Both the position numbers and the translations under genes were made by a program. A DNA stretch of 64,000 nt. It comes from Shewanella glacialimarina (lineage in GTDB: Bacteria; Pseudomonadota; Gammaproteobacteria; Enterobacterales; Shewanellaceae). Below, piece by piece: positions 47,843 through 58,378 of the stretch (its first letter is position 1; every line of letters begins with the position of its first letter). The notes beneath the pieces are model-generated. The model worked only from the letters and a program-made list of their open reading frames with translations. It was not told the DNA's origin and did not search any database. The stretch is taken from NCBI RefSeq assembly GCF_020511155.1, contig NZ_CP041216.1, forward strand, positions 2,232,001 to 2,296,000. Reading direction: 5' to 3'.

Positions 47843-49861
47843 CTAAGATGTTAAAATTAACTGATCTCTTAATTGCTTAACCTCATCACGAATGGCGGCG
47901 GCCTGTTCAAACTCGAGATTTTTTGCATGTTCATGCATCTGTTTTTCAAGTTGATCAATTTGATGGCTTAAATCAGCAATGCTGGCATATTGAGTATGCG
48001 GCTCAGCCACTTTATCATATTGACTGTTTTTATTAGCTCGCTTACCTTGCTTGCTGTCCCCCATATCCATAACATCTGTGATGTTTTTAACCACACCTCT
48101 TGGAATAATCCCATTTATTTCATTATGCAGTCGCTGCTTCTCACGGCGTCTATCCGTCTCGCCCATAGCTTTAGCCATTGAGTTGGTGATCCTGTCTGCA
48201 TATAAGATTACTTTACCGTTAATATTGCGAGCGGCGCGGCCGATGGTTTGGATCAATGAACGCTCTGAACGTAAAAAACCTTCTTTATCAGCATCTAGAA
48301 TACACACTAGCGACACTTCAGGTAAATCTAGACCTTCGCGTAATAAGTTAATGCCAACCAGTACATCAAAATGCCCCAAACGGAGATCGCGAATAATTTC
48401 CATTCGCTCGACAGTGTCAATGTCTGAGTGTAAATAGCGAACTTTAACCCCATGTTCATCCAAATAGTCGGTTAAGTCTTCACTCATTTTTTTGGTTAAC
48501 GTGGTCACTAATATACGTTCATTAACCGCCACTCTTTTATGAATTTCAGATAATAAATCATCAACTTGTATGCCAACAGGTCTCACTTCAATGACAGGAT
48601 CGAGTAAACCCGTTGGCCTAACAACCTGTTCAGCAATTTCACCTTCACTTTTATCCAACTCATATTGAGTGGGGGTCGCCGAAACAAAAATGGTTTGAGG
48701 CATCAAGCTTTCAAATTCTTCAAACTTTAATGGCCGATTGTCTAATGCCGAAGGCAGTCGAAACCCATAATCGACTAAATTAGTTTTACGACTTCGGTCG
48801 CCCTTATACATAGCACCGATTTGTGGCACGGTGACATGTGACTCATCAATGATAAGCAAACCGTCTGCAGGTAAATAATCCAATAGTGTTGGCGGCCCTT
48901 CTCCTGGAGCCCTACCAGATAGGTATCGTGAATAATTTTCAATGCCAGAGCAATATCCAAGCTCCACCATCATCTCAATATCGTATTGCACTCGCTCAGT
49001 GATCCGCTGCGCTTCAATCAACTTGTTGTTTTCAAGTAAATATTCTCGTCTCTCACGTAGCTCTTCTTTGATGAATTCAGTTGCAGCTAAAATTTTTGAC
49101 TTCGGAGTAACATAATGGGTTTTAGGATAAATTGTCGTTCGAACAATACGCTTAATGATGTGTCCAGTTAACGGGTCAAACTCGCTTAAGCGCTCTATTT
49201 CGTCATCAAAAAGTTCAATTCGAATAGCATCTCTTTCAGAGTCGGCAGGAAATATATCAATCACTTCTCCACGAACCCGATATGTACCACGCTGAAGCTC
49301 AATGTCATTACGCTTGTACTGCAATTCACTGAGCCGGATCAATATGTCTCGCTGCCCCATAAAATCGCCTTGGCGCAGATGTAATAGCATTTTCAAGTAA
49401 GAATCTGGATCGCCTAAACCATAAATGGCCGAAACAGAGGCAATCAACACTACATCTTTGCGCTCTAAAAGCGCTTTAGTCGCTGATAGTCGCATTTGTT
49501 CGATATGAGCATTGACCGATGCATCTTTTTCTATAAAAGTGTTTGACGCAGGGACATAAGCTTCAGGCTGGTAGTAATCGTAGTAAGAAACAAAATATTC
49601 AACCGCATTATCGGGAAAAAATTCTTTCATTTCACCATAAAGCTGAGCGGCAAGTGTTTTGTTAGGCGCCATAATAATAGTTGGACGTCCCATAGTCTCA
49701 ATAACATTGGCAATCGTATAGGTTTTCCCCGAACCTGTAACTCCGAGCAAGGTTTGACTGGCAATACCATTCTGTATCCCTTCAACCAATTGCGCTATTG
49801 CGGTTGGCTGATCACCTGCTGGGGTATATTGAGAGGCTAAACGAAAAATCTTTTCTGGCAC
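47843..49861 (-). CDS. uvrB: UvrABC excision repair subunit B
   Basis: Damage-verification helicase-like subunit of nucleotide excision repair. Walker A GVTGSGKT, the beta-hairpin [17 protein letters not shown], and RAARNINGK are present. The C-terminal UvrC-binding UVR motif includes [24 protein letters not shown] sequence (residues about 632-665). GTG at 49861, 7 bases after AGAGAA, gives 672 residues (E. coli 673); the extension to 49897 has no family match. No LexA box of correct spacing was found; a one-base-short near match lies at 50141-50160. Confidence 0.97.
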   Translation of the reverse strand: MPEKIFRLASQYTPAGDQPTAIAQLVEGIQNGIASQTLLGVTGSGKTYTIANVIETMGRPTIIMAPNKTLAAQLYGEMKEFFPDNAVEYFVSYYDYYQPEAYVPASNTFIEKDASVNAHIEQMRLSATKALLERKDVVLIASVSAIYGLGDPDSYLKMLLHLRQGDFMGQRDILIRLSELQYKRNDIELQRGTYRVRGEVIDIFPADSERDAIRIELFDDEIERLSEFDPLTGHIIKRIVRTTIYPKTHYVTPKSKILAATEFIKEELRERREYLLENNKLIEAQRITERVQYDIEMMVELGYCSGIENYSRYLSGRAPGEGPPTLLDYLPADGLLIIDESHVTVPQIGAMYKGDRSRKTNLVDYGFRLPSALDNRPLKFEEFESLMPQTIFVSATPTQYELDKSEGEIAEQVVRPTGLLDPVIEVRPVGIQVDDLLSEIHKRVAVNERILVTTLTKKMSEDLTDYLDEHGVKVRYLHSDIDTVERMEIIRDLRLGHFDVLVGINLLREGLDLPEVSLVCILDADKEGFLRSERSLIQTIGRAARNINGKVILYADRITNSMAKAMGETDRRREKQRLHNEINGIIPRGVVKNITDVMDMGDSKQGKRANKNSQYDKVAEPHTQYASIADLSHQIDQLEKQMHEHAKNLEFEQAAAIRDEVKQLRDQLILTS

Positions 49862-50250
49862 GCAGGTTCTCTGATGATTAAATGTAGCCGTTATCATAAT
49901 AAAAAATAGCCATTAACCCTAGATAATATTTTATGGCTTTTTAAACGAAAAAATTAATGCATGACGATTTAACGATCAAATGATGAAATAATTAAACAGG
50001 ATCTAATTTGCCAGTAAACAGCTCAATTACTAGGCTAAACCGCAGTGAAAACTGCAATTTAATGCACAATGCTTGTTTGAAACTGATTACATTTTTGCAA
50101 CAGTGAATATGTCGTGGTAAAGAAACATGTTGCATTTTTTTACTGTATTAAAAACAGTTACTTAATCACTTGCTAAATAAATCTACCATTTTAAGTTGAA
50201 CTCAGGCTTAATCAGCGTTTGCAGGCAACAAAACAGAGTAACCCACAAGC

Positions 50251-50273
50251 TTATCCACAGATTTAGTGGATAA
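50251..50273. promoter_or_regulatory. Inverted pair of DnaA-box-like sites
   Basis: TTATCCACA (50251-50259, exact consensus) and, on the other strand, TTATCCACT (50265-50273), 5 bp apart. They lie about 390 bp upstream of uvrB and 610 bp before the tRNA array. Which gene they affect, if any, is unknown. Confidence 0.45.
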
Positions 50274-50821
50274 CTCATACAACCTCAGTCAGGGTGCGGG
50301 GTTGACGTTATGGTCAATTCATTAAAGTGTCATCTTGGCTTGATGAAAGTTTATTACATTTGAAAGCTAATCTCACCTTGGCAAAGACACAACAGCATTA
50401 ACACTTTCTTTTTGTCTTTTTCGATTACATGCCTAAACAGCATCAAACAAGCAAACAAGCAAACTAACTCTCGTAAAAAATAGTCGCTCCTTCAAAATGA
50501 ATATGATCGAAAGTCTTACATTAGAAAATTACTGTTTACTTATATACCCACAAAAAATGTTGGCTAAATAGTGGTATTAACCTAATTGTTAATGTTATAG
50601 AACTGATAAACAATTGATATTATCTCTCTAATACGAGTAAAAGTGTAATCTCTTCACTTACTTGAGTGAAGTATCATCATATTTGATTAAACATTATTAT
50701 CAGCTAAAAATTGTTACTCACTAAAAACTGCCGAATTTGACAATAAGTGCTGAAAAGTCGTGCACGATGCACATTACATGAGCAGTTAACAAGTTAATTG
50801 CACTTTTTTTTATAACTCGAG

Positions 50822-50857
50822 TTGACTCATGCTACTAGGCGTTTTACTATGCGCTCC
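50822..50857 (+). promoter_or_regulatory. Sigma-70 promoter of the tRNA-Asn array with stringent discriminator
   Basis: TTGACT (-35, 50822-50827), a 17-bp spacer and TACTAT (-10, 50845-50850), followed at once by GCGCTCC. A GC-rich discriminator after -10 is characteristic of stable-RNA promoters under ppGpp/DksA control. The first tRNA starts 35 bp after the -10 box. Confidence 0.75.
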
Positions 50858-50885
50858 GTTCTCAGCAATACATTGCTAAAACGAT

Positions 50886-50961
50886 TCCCCAGTAGTTCAG
50901 TTGGTAGAACGGCGGACTGTTAATCCGTATGTCACTGGTTCAAGTCCAGTCTGGGGAGCCA
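50886..50961 (+). tRNA. tRNA-Asn(GUU) copy 1
   Basis: A 76-base tRNA with encoded CCA. The acceptor TCCCCAG pairs with CTGGGGA, and the anticodon loop CTGTTAA gives GUU. The T-loop reads TTCAAGT (A at position 57). Confidence 0.98.
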
Positions 50962-50993
50962 TTAGTAAAATTGTTAGAATAATATTATATAAT

Positions 50994-51069
50994 TCCCCAG
51001 TAGTTCAGTTGGTAGAACGGCGGACTGTTAATCCGTATGTCACTGGTTCAAGTCCAGTCTGGGGAGCCA
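50994..51069 (+). tRNA. tRNA-Asn(GUU) copy 2
   Basis: Identical to copy 1, including the TTCAAGT T-loop. A 32-bp AT-rich spacer separates them. Confidence 0.98.
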
Positions 51070-51090
51070 TATAATATAGCATTTAAGTAT

Positions 51091-51166
51091 TCCCCAGTAG
51101 TTCAGTTGGTAGAACGGCGGACTGTTAATCCGTATGTCACTGGTTCGAGTCCAGTCTGGGGAGCCA
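51091..51166 (+). tRNA. tRNA-Asn(GUU) copy 3
   Basis: As copies 1-2 but with TTCGAGT in the T-loop (G at position 57). The spacer from copy 2 is 21 bp. Confidence 0.98.
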
Positions 51167-51186
51167 CTTAAAAGTATTTGATCATT

Positions 51187-51262
51187 TCCCCAGTAGTTCA
51201 GTTGGTAGAACGGCGGACTGTTAATCCGTATGTCACTGGTTCGAGTCCAGTCTGGGGAGCCA
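51187..51262 (+). tRNA. tRNA-Asn(GUU) copy 4
   Basis: Identical to copy 3 (TTCGAGT). The spacer is 20 bp. Confidence 0.98.
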
Positions 51263-51299
51263 TCAAAACTAGTAGCAATCAAAAACAAGTATCCTCAAT

Positions 51300-51375
51300 T
51301 CCCCAGTAGTTCAGTTGGTAGAACGGCGGACTGTTAATCCGTATGTCACTGGTTCGAGTCCAGTCTGGGGAGCCA
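51300..51375 (+). tRNA. tRNA-Asn(GUU) copy 5
   Basis: Identical to copies 3-4. The spacer is 37 bp. No clear intrinsic terminator follows; a run of eight C lies at 51406-51413. Confidence 0.98.
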
Positions 51376-51623
51376 TACTTCAATTTCTTCTTAAGACTTA
51401 TTATTCCCCCCCCTATTAGTATTAAGCAAATATTTAAATAACTGCTAAAATATAGTCTATTCAGGCTAATGTTTTGATCTATCTAATCCTGTTATCCTTC
51501 AAATCCTTTTAATGACCCCGCTTATTAGGGCTTACAAGGAAACTCAAAAGCTTAACTTGTTTAAATATTGCTCTGCCTTTAGTGTTAGTTAATAAAGGAT
51601 CACTTTTATAAAATGGATATGTT

Positions 51624-53522
51624 ATGGGCTTATCAAAATCCTTTCATCTGGTACTGTTAATCGTCTTCGGCTTGCTCTTTTATCGAATTTATACCATTGA
51701 AAACAACCAAGTCCGAATACAAGGCGATGCTGCACGACAACATTTTGCCGAATATGTTGAGAAATACAGTTATTGGACTGGAAATGGTGATGATTTATTT
51801 AAAACATTCAGCAGAGACTATGACTTCCAGTTTTTCCAATATGTGCATAACTCCGACAGCATCCATAACTTTACTTATGGTTCGCTAGCAAAAACAAACC
51901 AATCATTTGCAGATACAGTATTTAATATCGACCTTGGATATAGCTTTACTTTTCCTGATGGTCGTATGCAAGTCAAACTGAATCCTATTGCAGCAATAGA
52001 AAATAGTCTGTACAAACTTGAACAAGTCACCCAGCTATTAATTTTGGCCTACGTGATTCTGATGCTGTTATTCACAATACTCATTTTAGTGCATAAACGT
52101 CGAATCAAGTATGCGGCACAATATATTGATAACATTTCCACACTCTCTTTTCAGGCAGTAGAAATATCACGCCTTAGGGGAGTATTAAAACCTCTTGGTA
52201 ATGCATTAGAAAAGTGCCGTTCCAAACTAAAAGAAAGCTTAGAAATCATTAGAGTTGAGAATGAAAAACTCACAAAAGAAGCCTATCAGGACCCAATCAC
52301 TGGTTTTTCAACCCGCCATAGATTCAATGCATATTTAGAAAAGATAACGCAATCACAAAAGAATCTTTTTGGGACTTTAGTTGTCATCAAAGCATCTGAA
52401 TTATCAAATATGAATCAATTATATGGACGAATTGCTGGTGATAATTATTTAGCAAAATTGTCAGACTGTATACGTAATGCAGCTCCAAGACAGGCAAAAC
52501 CAGAGCATTTTAGAATATCAAGTAGCGATTTTGCTGTTTTTTTGGATGGTGTTTCCATAAAAGAAAGCACTAATTACATTGAAAAACTTAAACAACAATT
52601 TGATGACTATACTCAAAGTTTTCAACAAGATTCAGTTGCTCACATCGGAGTCGTCCCCTATCAGTCAGACAATGATCCGATCACTCTACTCGCCATGATA
52701 GATTCTGCGGTCAGTATTGCGCAAACCTTAGGACCCAATCGTTATCACTATTTAGAGAAGTTTGACGGTAATGAAACATTTGGAGATGAACATTGGAAAT
52801 TGACTATCAACGATATTATTAATCGTAGGGGGGTAAACTTTTTTCAACAACCCATTTTACCCTGCAATACCGATAATAACTTGTACCGTGAATTACTCGC
52901 AAGATTTCATAATGCTGAGGATAAACATTTACCTACAGCATCTGTTATTGCTATGTCAGAGCGATATGGCTTAAGTATTGAATTAGATAAAATGATTATT
53001 ACGAGTACCTTACAATTGATGAAAGAAAACCCATTATTAACTGGCAAATTGGGTGTCAACATCAGTGCAACATCAGCCTTGCAAGCTGTTTTTGTTTACT
53101 GGTTAAAAGAGATATTAACTCACCATCGCACAGAAGCATCTAGATTAGTCTTCGAGGTCAATGAGTCAGGTATGCAAACCAATTTAGCGGCAAGTTTTAA
53201 TTTTGTATCAGAAATACATAAAGTAGGTGCTAAAGTTGCAGTTGAGCGATTTGGTTTAGGTTTTACCTCGTTTAAATTTTTCAGAGAGGTTCGCCCTGAT
53301 TACATAAAATTAGATAATAGTTACAGTAATTCGATTGAATCAGACAATAACAATAAATTTTTTGTACGGATGATTGTTGATATAGCAAAACGGCTTAATA
53401 TTTTGGTTTTAGCGACAGGGGTTGAACGTCAAGATGAAAAGCTAACCCTAGAGAAATTGTTAGTCGATGGCCTGCAAGGCTACTATATTGCCAAACCAGA
53501 TAGTGTTATTAACACTGATTAG
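51624..53522 (+). CDS. Degenerate GGDEF-EAL protein, CsrD-like
   Basis: A 632-residue membrane protein with membrane segments at about 7-22 and 135-157 enclosing a periplasmic domain, a cytoplasmic linker with coiled-coil character, then GGDEF and EAL domains. Both catalytic signatures are lost: SSSDF (299-303) replaces GGDEF, ELL (423-425) replaces EAL, and the usual DDFG reads ERFG. E. coli CsrD is degenerate at the same places (RSDF, ELM) and shares HIG and ATGV segments; CsrD (MshH in vibrios) guides RNase E decay of CsrB/C RNAs. I infer a CsrD-type regulator without c-di-GMP turnover. It is single and ends at a strong terminator before rnfA. Confidence 0.8.
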   Translation: MGLSKSFHLVLLIVFGLLFYRIYTIENNQVRIQGDAARQHFAEYVEKYSYWTGNGDDLFKTFSRDYDFQFFQYVHNSDSIHNFTYGSLAKTNQSFADTVFNIDLGYSFTFPDGRMQVKLNPIAAIENSLYKLEQVTQLLILAYVILMLLFTILILVHKRRIKYAAQYIDNISTLSFQAVEISRLRGVLKPLGNALEKCRSKLKESLEIIRVENEKLTKEAYQDPITGFSTRHRFNAYLEKITQSQKNLFGTLVVIKASELSNMNQLYGRIAGDNYLAKLSDCIRNAAPRQAKPEHFRISSSDFAVFLDGVSIKESTNYIEKLKQQFDDYTQSFQQDSVAHIGVVPYQSDNDPITLLAMIDSAVSIAQTLGPNRYHYLEKFDGNETFGDEHWKLTINDIINRRGVNFFQQPILPCNTDNNLYRELLARFHNAEDKHLPTASVIAMSERYGLSIELDKMIITSTLQLMKENPLLTGKLGVNISATSALQAVFVYWLKEILTHHRTEASRLVFEVNESGMQTNLAASFNFVSEIHKVGAKVAVERFGLGFTSFKFFREVRPDYIKLDNSYSNSIESDNNNKFFVRMIVDIAKRLNILVLATGVERQDEKLTLEKLLVDGLQGYYIAKPDSVINTD

Positions 53523-53568
53523 TAGGCTATTAAGCCATTTTTTGGCAATCAAAATGAACATTTTTTGT

Positions 53569-53603
53569 CAAGGTTAACGATTATCTCGTTAACCTTGTTT
53601 TTT
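53569..53603 (+). terminator. Rho-independent terminator after the CsrD-like gene
   Basis: CAAGGTTAACGA and TCGTTAACCTTG form a 12-bp perfect stem with a 5-base loop, then T6. Confidence 0.92.
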
Positions 53604-53668
53604 ATCCGTTGTTTATCAGTGCTAAACCTTAGATAATACCCAGATGTTTTATTAGATAATGTGCAGCA

Positions 53669-54247
53669 ATGACAGAGTATCTCCTCTTATTGATTAGTAC
53701 CGTACTGGTCAACAACTTTGTGTTAGTTAAATTTTTAGGTTTATGCCCGTTTATGGGTGTATCCAGTAAACTTGCATCGGCTGTGGGTATGTCTATGGCT
53801 ACCACGTTTGTGCTTACTTTAGCCTCAATCCTTAGCTATTTAACTAATGAGTTTCTGTTACAACCATTCGACTTATCGTATTTACGTACCATGAGCTTTA
53901 TTCTTGTGATCGCTGTGGTTGTTCAGTTCACCGAAATGTTAGTTCAAAAAACCAGTGCAACTTTACATCGCGCGCTGGGAATTTATCTACCTCTGATTAC
54001 CACTAACTGTGCAGTTTTAGGGGTAGCCTTACTCAACGTTAATGAAGACCATAACTTTATCCAATCCGCTGTTTACGGATTTGGCGCGGCTGTCGGGTTT
54101 TCTTTGGTGCTGATTTTGTTTTCTGCGATGCGTGAACGCCTTGCGGCGGCAGATGTCCCCTTGCCTTTTAAAGGCGGCGCGATAGCAATGATTACCGCAG
54201 GCCTTATGTCACTTGCCTTTATGGGCTTTGCAGGGCTGGTTAAGTAA
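53669..54247 (+). CDS. rnfA: Rnf/Rsx electron transport complex subunit A
   Basis: An inner-membrane subunit of the ion-translocating ferredoxin:NAD oxidoreductase, called Rsx in E. coli where it helps reduce SoxR. 192 residues with six membrane segments. The conserved [18 protein letters not shown] and [10 protein letters not shown] carry the cysteines (in the LGLCPF and TTNCAV motifs) that bind the intramembrane iron centre shared with RnfE. The stop overlaps the rnfB start by one base (TAATG), so translation is coupled. Confidence 0.97.
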   Translation: MTEYLLLLISTVLVNNFVLVKFLGLCPFMGVSSKLASAVGMSMATTFVLTLASILSYLTNEFLLQPFDLSYLRTMSFILVIAVVVQFTEMLVQKTSATLHRALGIYLPLITTNCAVLGVALLNVNEDHNFIQSAVYGFGAAVGFSLVLILFSAMRERLAAADVPLPFKGGAIAMITAGLMSLAFMGFAGLVK

Positions 54248-54822
54248 TGATGACAAGCATTTTTATTGCAGTGGCTGTCTTAACGATAGTGGCCATTGTT
54301 TTTGGCGTTATATTAGGCTTTGCTGCAGATAGATTCAAAGTTGAAGGCGACCCGATAATCGATCAAGTTGAAGCATTACTACCGCAAACTCAATGTGGTC
54401 AATGTGGATATCCAGGTTGTAGGCCATACGCAGAAGCCATTGCTAATGGTGATAAAGTCAATAAATGCCCTCCTGGCGGCACTGCCACGATGGAAAAGCT
54501 CGCTGAGTTAATGGGAGTTGATCAAGAACCACTAAATGCAGAGGCCCAAGAGTCGGTTAAAAAAGTCGCTTACATTCGGGAAGATGAATGTATTGGTTGT
54601 ACCAAATGCATTCAGGCATGCCCAGTAGATGCTATTTTAGGCGCTGGTAAGCTAATGCACACGGTTATTGCAAAAGATTGTACTGGCTGCGACTTGTGTG
54701 TTGAGCCTTGCCCGGTAGATTGTATTGATATGATCCCTGTTGAAACAACCCTTAAAAATTGGGACTGGAAGCTCAATACCATTCCTATTACTGTGTTGTC
54801 TGAAACTCGAGAGGAAATATAG
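54247..54822 (+). CDS. rnfB: Rnf complex subunit B (iron-sulfur)
   Basis: Accepts electrons from ferredoxin at the cytoplasmic face. An N-terminal membrane anchor (about 5-25) is followed by the [4Fe-4S] domain with CGQCGYPGC and a distal cysteine. Two ferredoxin-like clusters follow, [12 protein letters not shown] and [12 protein letters not shown]. 191 residues, as in E. coli RsxB (192). It overlaps rnfC by one base (TAGTG). Confidence 0.97.
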   Translation: MMTSIFIAVAVLTIVAIVFGVILGFAADRFKVEGDPIIDQVEALLPQTQCGQCGYPGCRPYAEAIANGDKVNKCPPGGTATMEKLAELMGVDQEPLNAEAQESVKKVAYIREDECIGCTKCIQACPVDAILGAGKLMHTVIAKDCTGCDLCVEPCPVDCIDMIPVETTLKNWDWKLNTIPITVLSETREEI

Positions 54823-57320
54823 TGTTAACTTTATTAGAACAATTAGATAAAGGCTCACTGTGGCAATCTCCTGGTGGCATACATCCACCTGAGCTTAAAC
54901 ACCTTTCTAATCAACAACCGATAGCTCGACTGCCATTAGCGAAACAATTCATTGTGCCTGTTCCTCAGGTGGGTGATCAAGCTCGATTAATTGTCGAGTT
55001 AGGTCAATCTGTCCTAAAAGGTCAAGTGTTAACCGAAGGTAGTGGCTTTATCTATTTACCAGTACACGCTCCCACTTCTGGGATAATTATTGGTATTGAA
55101 TCTGTTGCAAGTAACCATGCATCGGGTTTACCCGTAATGAGCTGTATCATAGAAGCTAATGGTTTAGATACCTGGTGCGAGCTAGTACCGTCGGATATTT
55201 TATCAATTAGCAATGATGAAATAATCGCTAAGATTAAACAAGCTGGGATTGCAGGAATGGGGGGCGCTGCTTTTCCTGCTCATATTAAGCTCAATACCGC
55301 CAGTAAAATTGATCTTGTGATAATCAATGGCATTGAGTGCGAGCCTTATATCACATCAGATGATCGCTTAATGCGCGATTACAGTAATGAGATATTGGCA
55401 GGTATAGACATTATTTACCACGTGATTAAGCCGCAACGGATTATTATTGCCATTGAAGATAATAAGCCAGAAGCAGTTGAAGCAATGAAAGTCGCGATCA
55501 GCCGCAGTCAATTACCACCAAACAGTACAAGAGTAACCGTAATCCCAACTAAATACCCTTCTGGTGGCGAAAAACAACTTATTCAAATTATCACCGGCAA
55601 AGAAGTGCCTAGTGGTTGTCTACCTTCTCAATTAGGTATAGTGGTCCAAAACGTTGGTACCGCATTCGCCATTCAAGATGCTGTTATTCACGGAAAACCT
55701 TTGGTTGAAAGAGTAGTAACATTGACCGGTAAAAATATTCACCGCCCGGGAAATTATTGGCTGCCCATCGGCACGCCGATTTCAACTGTACTTGATCAAG
55801 TTAATTTTAGCATCGCACAAAATCAAAAAGTGATTATTGGCGGCCCAATGATGGGCTATGCCATTCAAAATACCAATGTACCTATTCTTAAAGGGACTAA
55901 CTGCATTTTGGCACCTTCTGCTGCCGAAATAGCTCCTGACACTGTAGAGAAAGCCTGTATTCGTTGTGGTGAATGCGCTATTGCATGTCCTGCACTATTA
56001 TTGCCTCAACAATTATTTTGGCACGCAAAGGCAGAAGAATATGACAAAGCCGCTAGTTTTAACTTACAAGATTGTATTGAATGTGGCTGCTGTAGCTATG
56101 TGTGCCCAAGTGACATACCGTTAGTTGAATATTATCGTATTGCGAAATCAGCACTTAAAATTGAGGCTGAAGAAAAAGTGCAAGCAGATAAAGCCAAAGT
56201 GCGATTTGAATCACGGTTACAACGTTTGGAAGATGAAAAGTTAGCGCGTGATGCCAAAGCCAAAGAAGCGGCTGCAAAACGTCAAGCAAGTATGAAAACA
56301 ACTGACAAAGATGCTGTTGCCGCTGCAATGGCGCGCATTGCCGCTAAAAAAGCATCTGCCACGCAAGATGATAATGTCATAGTGGCAGAATTAACGCCTA
56401 ATATACCCGTTAGTCAACAACCGAGTAACGATGTTAATAACACATCAGACAAAAAGTCTGCTGTCAGCGCCGCAATACAAAGAGCAAAAGCAAAGAAAGC
56501 AGCCCAAGCGCAAAATGGCGATACAGCTACAACTGTTCAAGCAGTACTTGATTCGGCATACGCTAATAATACTGAACCAGTTAAAGCCACCTTGTCGCAA
56601 CAAGATAGAGTTGCCGCTGCCGTTGCACATGCCAAAGCCAAAAAGGCATTGCAGACACAACAAGCTGAAATCGTTAGAACTGAACAAGCGAATATTGACG
56701 AACTTAACGATGCGATAGCTGACGTCGTTGAGCAACCTCATGTGTCAGCACCAGATGCAGATAAACAAACACGCATTAATGCGGCTGTAGCACGTGCTAA
56801 AGCTAAAAAGTTGGCCATGACAGTGACGAGCAATATAGATACTCCAACTATTAATTCTATGTCGCCTCAATCCAGTGACGATGCTACTGATAATACTGAT
56901 AATACTGAACCAGATAAACAAGCAAGAGTGGCTGCGGCAATTGCTAAAGCAAAAGCTAAGAAATTACAGTCAGTAGTGGCTGACAACACAATAGCTGACC
57001 AACTTGATAAAAGTGCAGAGTTAGCAGCGTCAGCAGAACATCAGTCAATCTTGACAGAACCAACAAATAATATAAGCCAAAGTCCTGATGACCTTAAAAA
57101 AGCCCGAGTTGCTGCCGCAATTGCAAAAGCAAAAGCGAAAAAAACGACATCAGCAGCCCTAACGGAAGAAGCGCCAGTAGGTAAAAGTACAACTAATAAT
57201 GCATTAACAAAAGACGGTGTAGCCGAACATTCAGTACAAGATAAACAGGCAAGAGTGGCTGCGGCAATTGCTAAAGCAAAGGCAAAAAAACTAGCTCAAC
57301 AAGCAGAGAAAAAGGATTAA
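54822..57320 (+). CDS. rnfC: Rnf complex subunit C with repeat-rich C-terminus
   Basis: The NADH/flavin-binding peripheral subunit. Residues 1-450 are the conserved part: a GIHPPELK start, the Rossmann/SLBB region with [11 protein letters not shown] and INGIECEPY, and two [4Fe-4S] clusters, [12 protein letters not shown] and [12 protein letters not shown] (about 382-430). The remaining 380 residues are Ala/Lys-rich with seven copies of a motif like [14 protein letters not shown], probably helical or extended and cytoplasmic. At 832 residues it is about 90 longer than E. coli RsxC (740). Starts with GTG. Overlap with rnfB implies coupling. The repeat number may vary between strains. Confidence 0.95.
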   Translation: MLTLLEQLDKGSLWQSPGGIHPPELKHLSNQQPIARLPLAKQFIVPVPQVGDQARLIVELGQSVLKGQVLTEGSGFIYLPVHAPTSGIIIGIESVASNHASGLPVMSCIIEANGLDTWCELVPSDILSISNDEIIAKIKQAGIAGMGGAAFPAHIKLNTASKIDLVIINGIECEPYITSDDRLMRDYSNEILAGIDIIYHVIKPQRIIIAIEDNKPEAVEAMKVAISRSQLPPNSTRVTVIPTKYPSGGEKQLIQIITGKEVPSGCLPSQLGIVVQNVGTAFAIQDAVIHGKPLVERVVTLTGKNIHRPGNYWLPIGTPISTVLDQVNFSIAQNQKVIIGGPMMGYAIQNTNVPILKGTNCILAPSAAEIAPDTVEKACIRCGECAIACPALLLPQQLFWHAKAEEYDKAASFNLQDCIECGCCSYVCPSDIPLVEYYRIAKSALKIEAEEKVQADKAKVRFESRLQRLEDEKLARDAKAKEAAAKRQASMKTTDKDAVAAAMARIAAKKASATQDDNVIVAELTPNIPVSQQPSNDVNNTSDKKSAVSAAIQRAKAKKAAQAQNGDTATTVQAVLDSAYANNTEPVKATLSQQDRVAAAVAHAKAKKALQTQQAEIVRTEQANIDELNDAIADVVEQPHVSAPDADKQTRINAAVARAKAKKLAMTVTSNIDTPTINSMSPQSSDDATDNTDNTEPDKQARVAAAIAKAKAKKLQSVVADNTIADQLDKSAELAASAEHQSILTEPTNNISQSPDDLKKARVAAAIAKAKAKKTTSAALTEEAPVGKSTTNNALTKDGVAEHSVQDKQARVAAAIAKAKAKKLAQQAEKKD
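56307..57290 (+). repeat. Seven-copy 48-bp imperfect repeat in rnfC
   Basis: Units start near 56307, 56450, 56601, 56762, 56916, 57096 and 57243. Each encodes a variant of (K)[15 protein letters not shown]. Units at 56916 and 57243 share 32 identical consecutive bases and lie 327 bp (109 codons) apart, so recombination would stay in frame. Confidence 0.85.
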
Positions 57321-57322
57321 AC

Positions 57323-58375
57323 ATGGCATTTAAAATTGCCTCATCACCCCATGTAAGCACTACATTGCAAACGGCTAAAGTCATGCAACGTGTTGCTTTG
57401 TGCTTACTTCCTGGCATTGCCGCACAATTATATCTTTTCGGTTTAGGGACCCTGTTACAAATTATACTCGCAGTCATAACCGCTTATGCTGCTGAAGCCA
57501 TGATATTGCGGCTTCGCAATCGGCCAGTAATACCTACACTAGCGGATAATAGTGCACTGGTAACAGCCCTTTTACTGGCCATTGCAATTCCCCCGCTAGC
57601 CCCTTGGTGGATTATAGTTATTGGTACACTTTTCTCTATTGTTATTGTTAAAAATTTATACGGTGGGCTGGGAAACAATCTTTTCAATCCAGCAATGGCT
57701 GGTTATGTTTTATTGTTAATTTCTTTTCCTGTGCAAATGACCGATTGGGTCTCTCCGATGTCTGTAGCACAACATTCGGTTGACTTATCATCTGCATGGC
57801 ACGCGATTGTAGGCTCATCGTCAGAATGGGTTGCTATAAACCATAACCTTGCTATTGATGGTACCACTATGGCCACGCCGTTAGACACCCTTAAAACAGA
57901 TTTATCTATGGGGCTAACCACTACCGAAAGCTTAACTAAACCGATATTTTCTGGAATGGTGGGCGCTGGCTGGTTTGCCGTCAATCTTGCCTTTTTAATA
58001 GGCGGATTAATCATGTTAAAGCTCAACGTGATCCGCTGGCACATTAGTACTGGGATATTAGCTGCTTTATTTATCTGTTCAAGCTTTGGTTTTTTACTCA
58101 ATCCAGATACACACGTTAGTCCAATAATGCACTTATTTTCCGGTGGCACTATGTTGGCCGTTTTCTTCATTGCCACCGACCCAGTCACTGCAGCAACCAG
58201 TGCAAAAGGAAGACTCATTTTTGGTGCAATGATTGGCATACTGATTTATGTGATTAGAACTTATGGTGGCTACCCTGATGCGGTTGCATTTGCAGTTTTG
58301 CTTGCCAACATGTGTGCTCCATTTATCGATCATTATGTTCGACCAAGAACTTATGGTCATCGCTCAGGGAGTTAA
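57323..58375 (+). CDS. rnfD: Rnf complex subunit D
   Basis: A polytopic membrane subunit (about nine to ten segments, 350 residues) related to NqrB. It carries a covalent FMN, expected on the threonine of TMATPL (about residues 186-191). It has [12 protein letters not shown] and a C-terminal [12 protein letters not shown], the family motif. ATG is 2 bp after the rnfC stop. Confidence 0.96.
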   Translation: MAFKIASSPHVSTTLQTAKVMQRVALCLLPGIAAQLYLFGLGTLLQIILAVITAYAAEAMILRLRNRPVIPTLADNSALVTALLLAIAIPPLAPWWIIVIGTLFSIVIVKNLYGGLGNNLFNPAMAGYVLLLISFPVQMTDWVSPMSVAQHSVDLSSAWHAIVGSSSEWVAINHNLAIDGTTMATPLDTLKTDLSMGLTTTESLTKPIFSGMVGAGWFAVNLAFLIGGLIMLKLNVIRWHISTGILAALFICSSFGFLLNPDTHVSPIMHLFSGGTMLAVFFIATDPVTAATSAKGRLIFGAMIGILIYVIRTYGGYPDAVAFAVLLANMCAPFIDHYVRPRTYGHRSGS

Positions 58376-58378
58376 TCT

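Larger units (their letters stand above)
49862..50885. other. Non-coding region between uvrB and tRNA-Asn array, about 1 kb
   Basis: No gene is seen on either strand. The uvrB-proximal half carries a near-SOS palindrome (50141-50160) and an inverted pair of DnaA-box-like 9-mers (50251-50273). The distal end carries the tRNA promoter. The rest is AT-rich without a recognised element. Confidence 0.5.

Noticed and set aside
50141..50160. LexA box for uvrB
   Set aside because: CTG-N9-CAG is one base short of the required N10; kept only as a finding, not annotated as a site.
51040..51288. 82-codon minus-strand frame with two copies of SPDWTRTSDIRINSPPFYQ
   Set aside because: It is the reverse translation of the tRNA-Asn array; the repeated protein simply mirrors the repeated tRNAs.
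51406..51413. Run of eight C after the tRNA array as a phase-variable tract
   Set aside because: It is 210 bp upstream of the nearest start and outside any gene; no switching mechanism is apparent.
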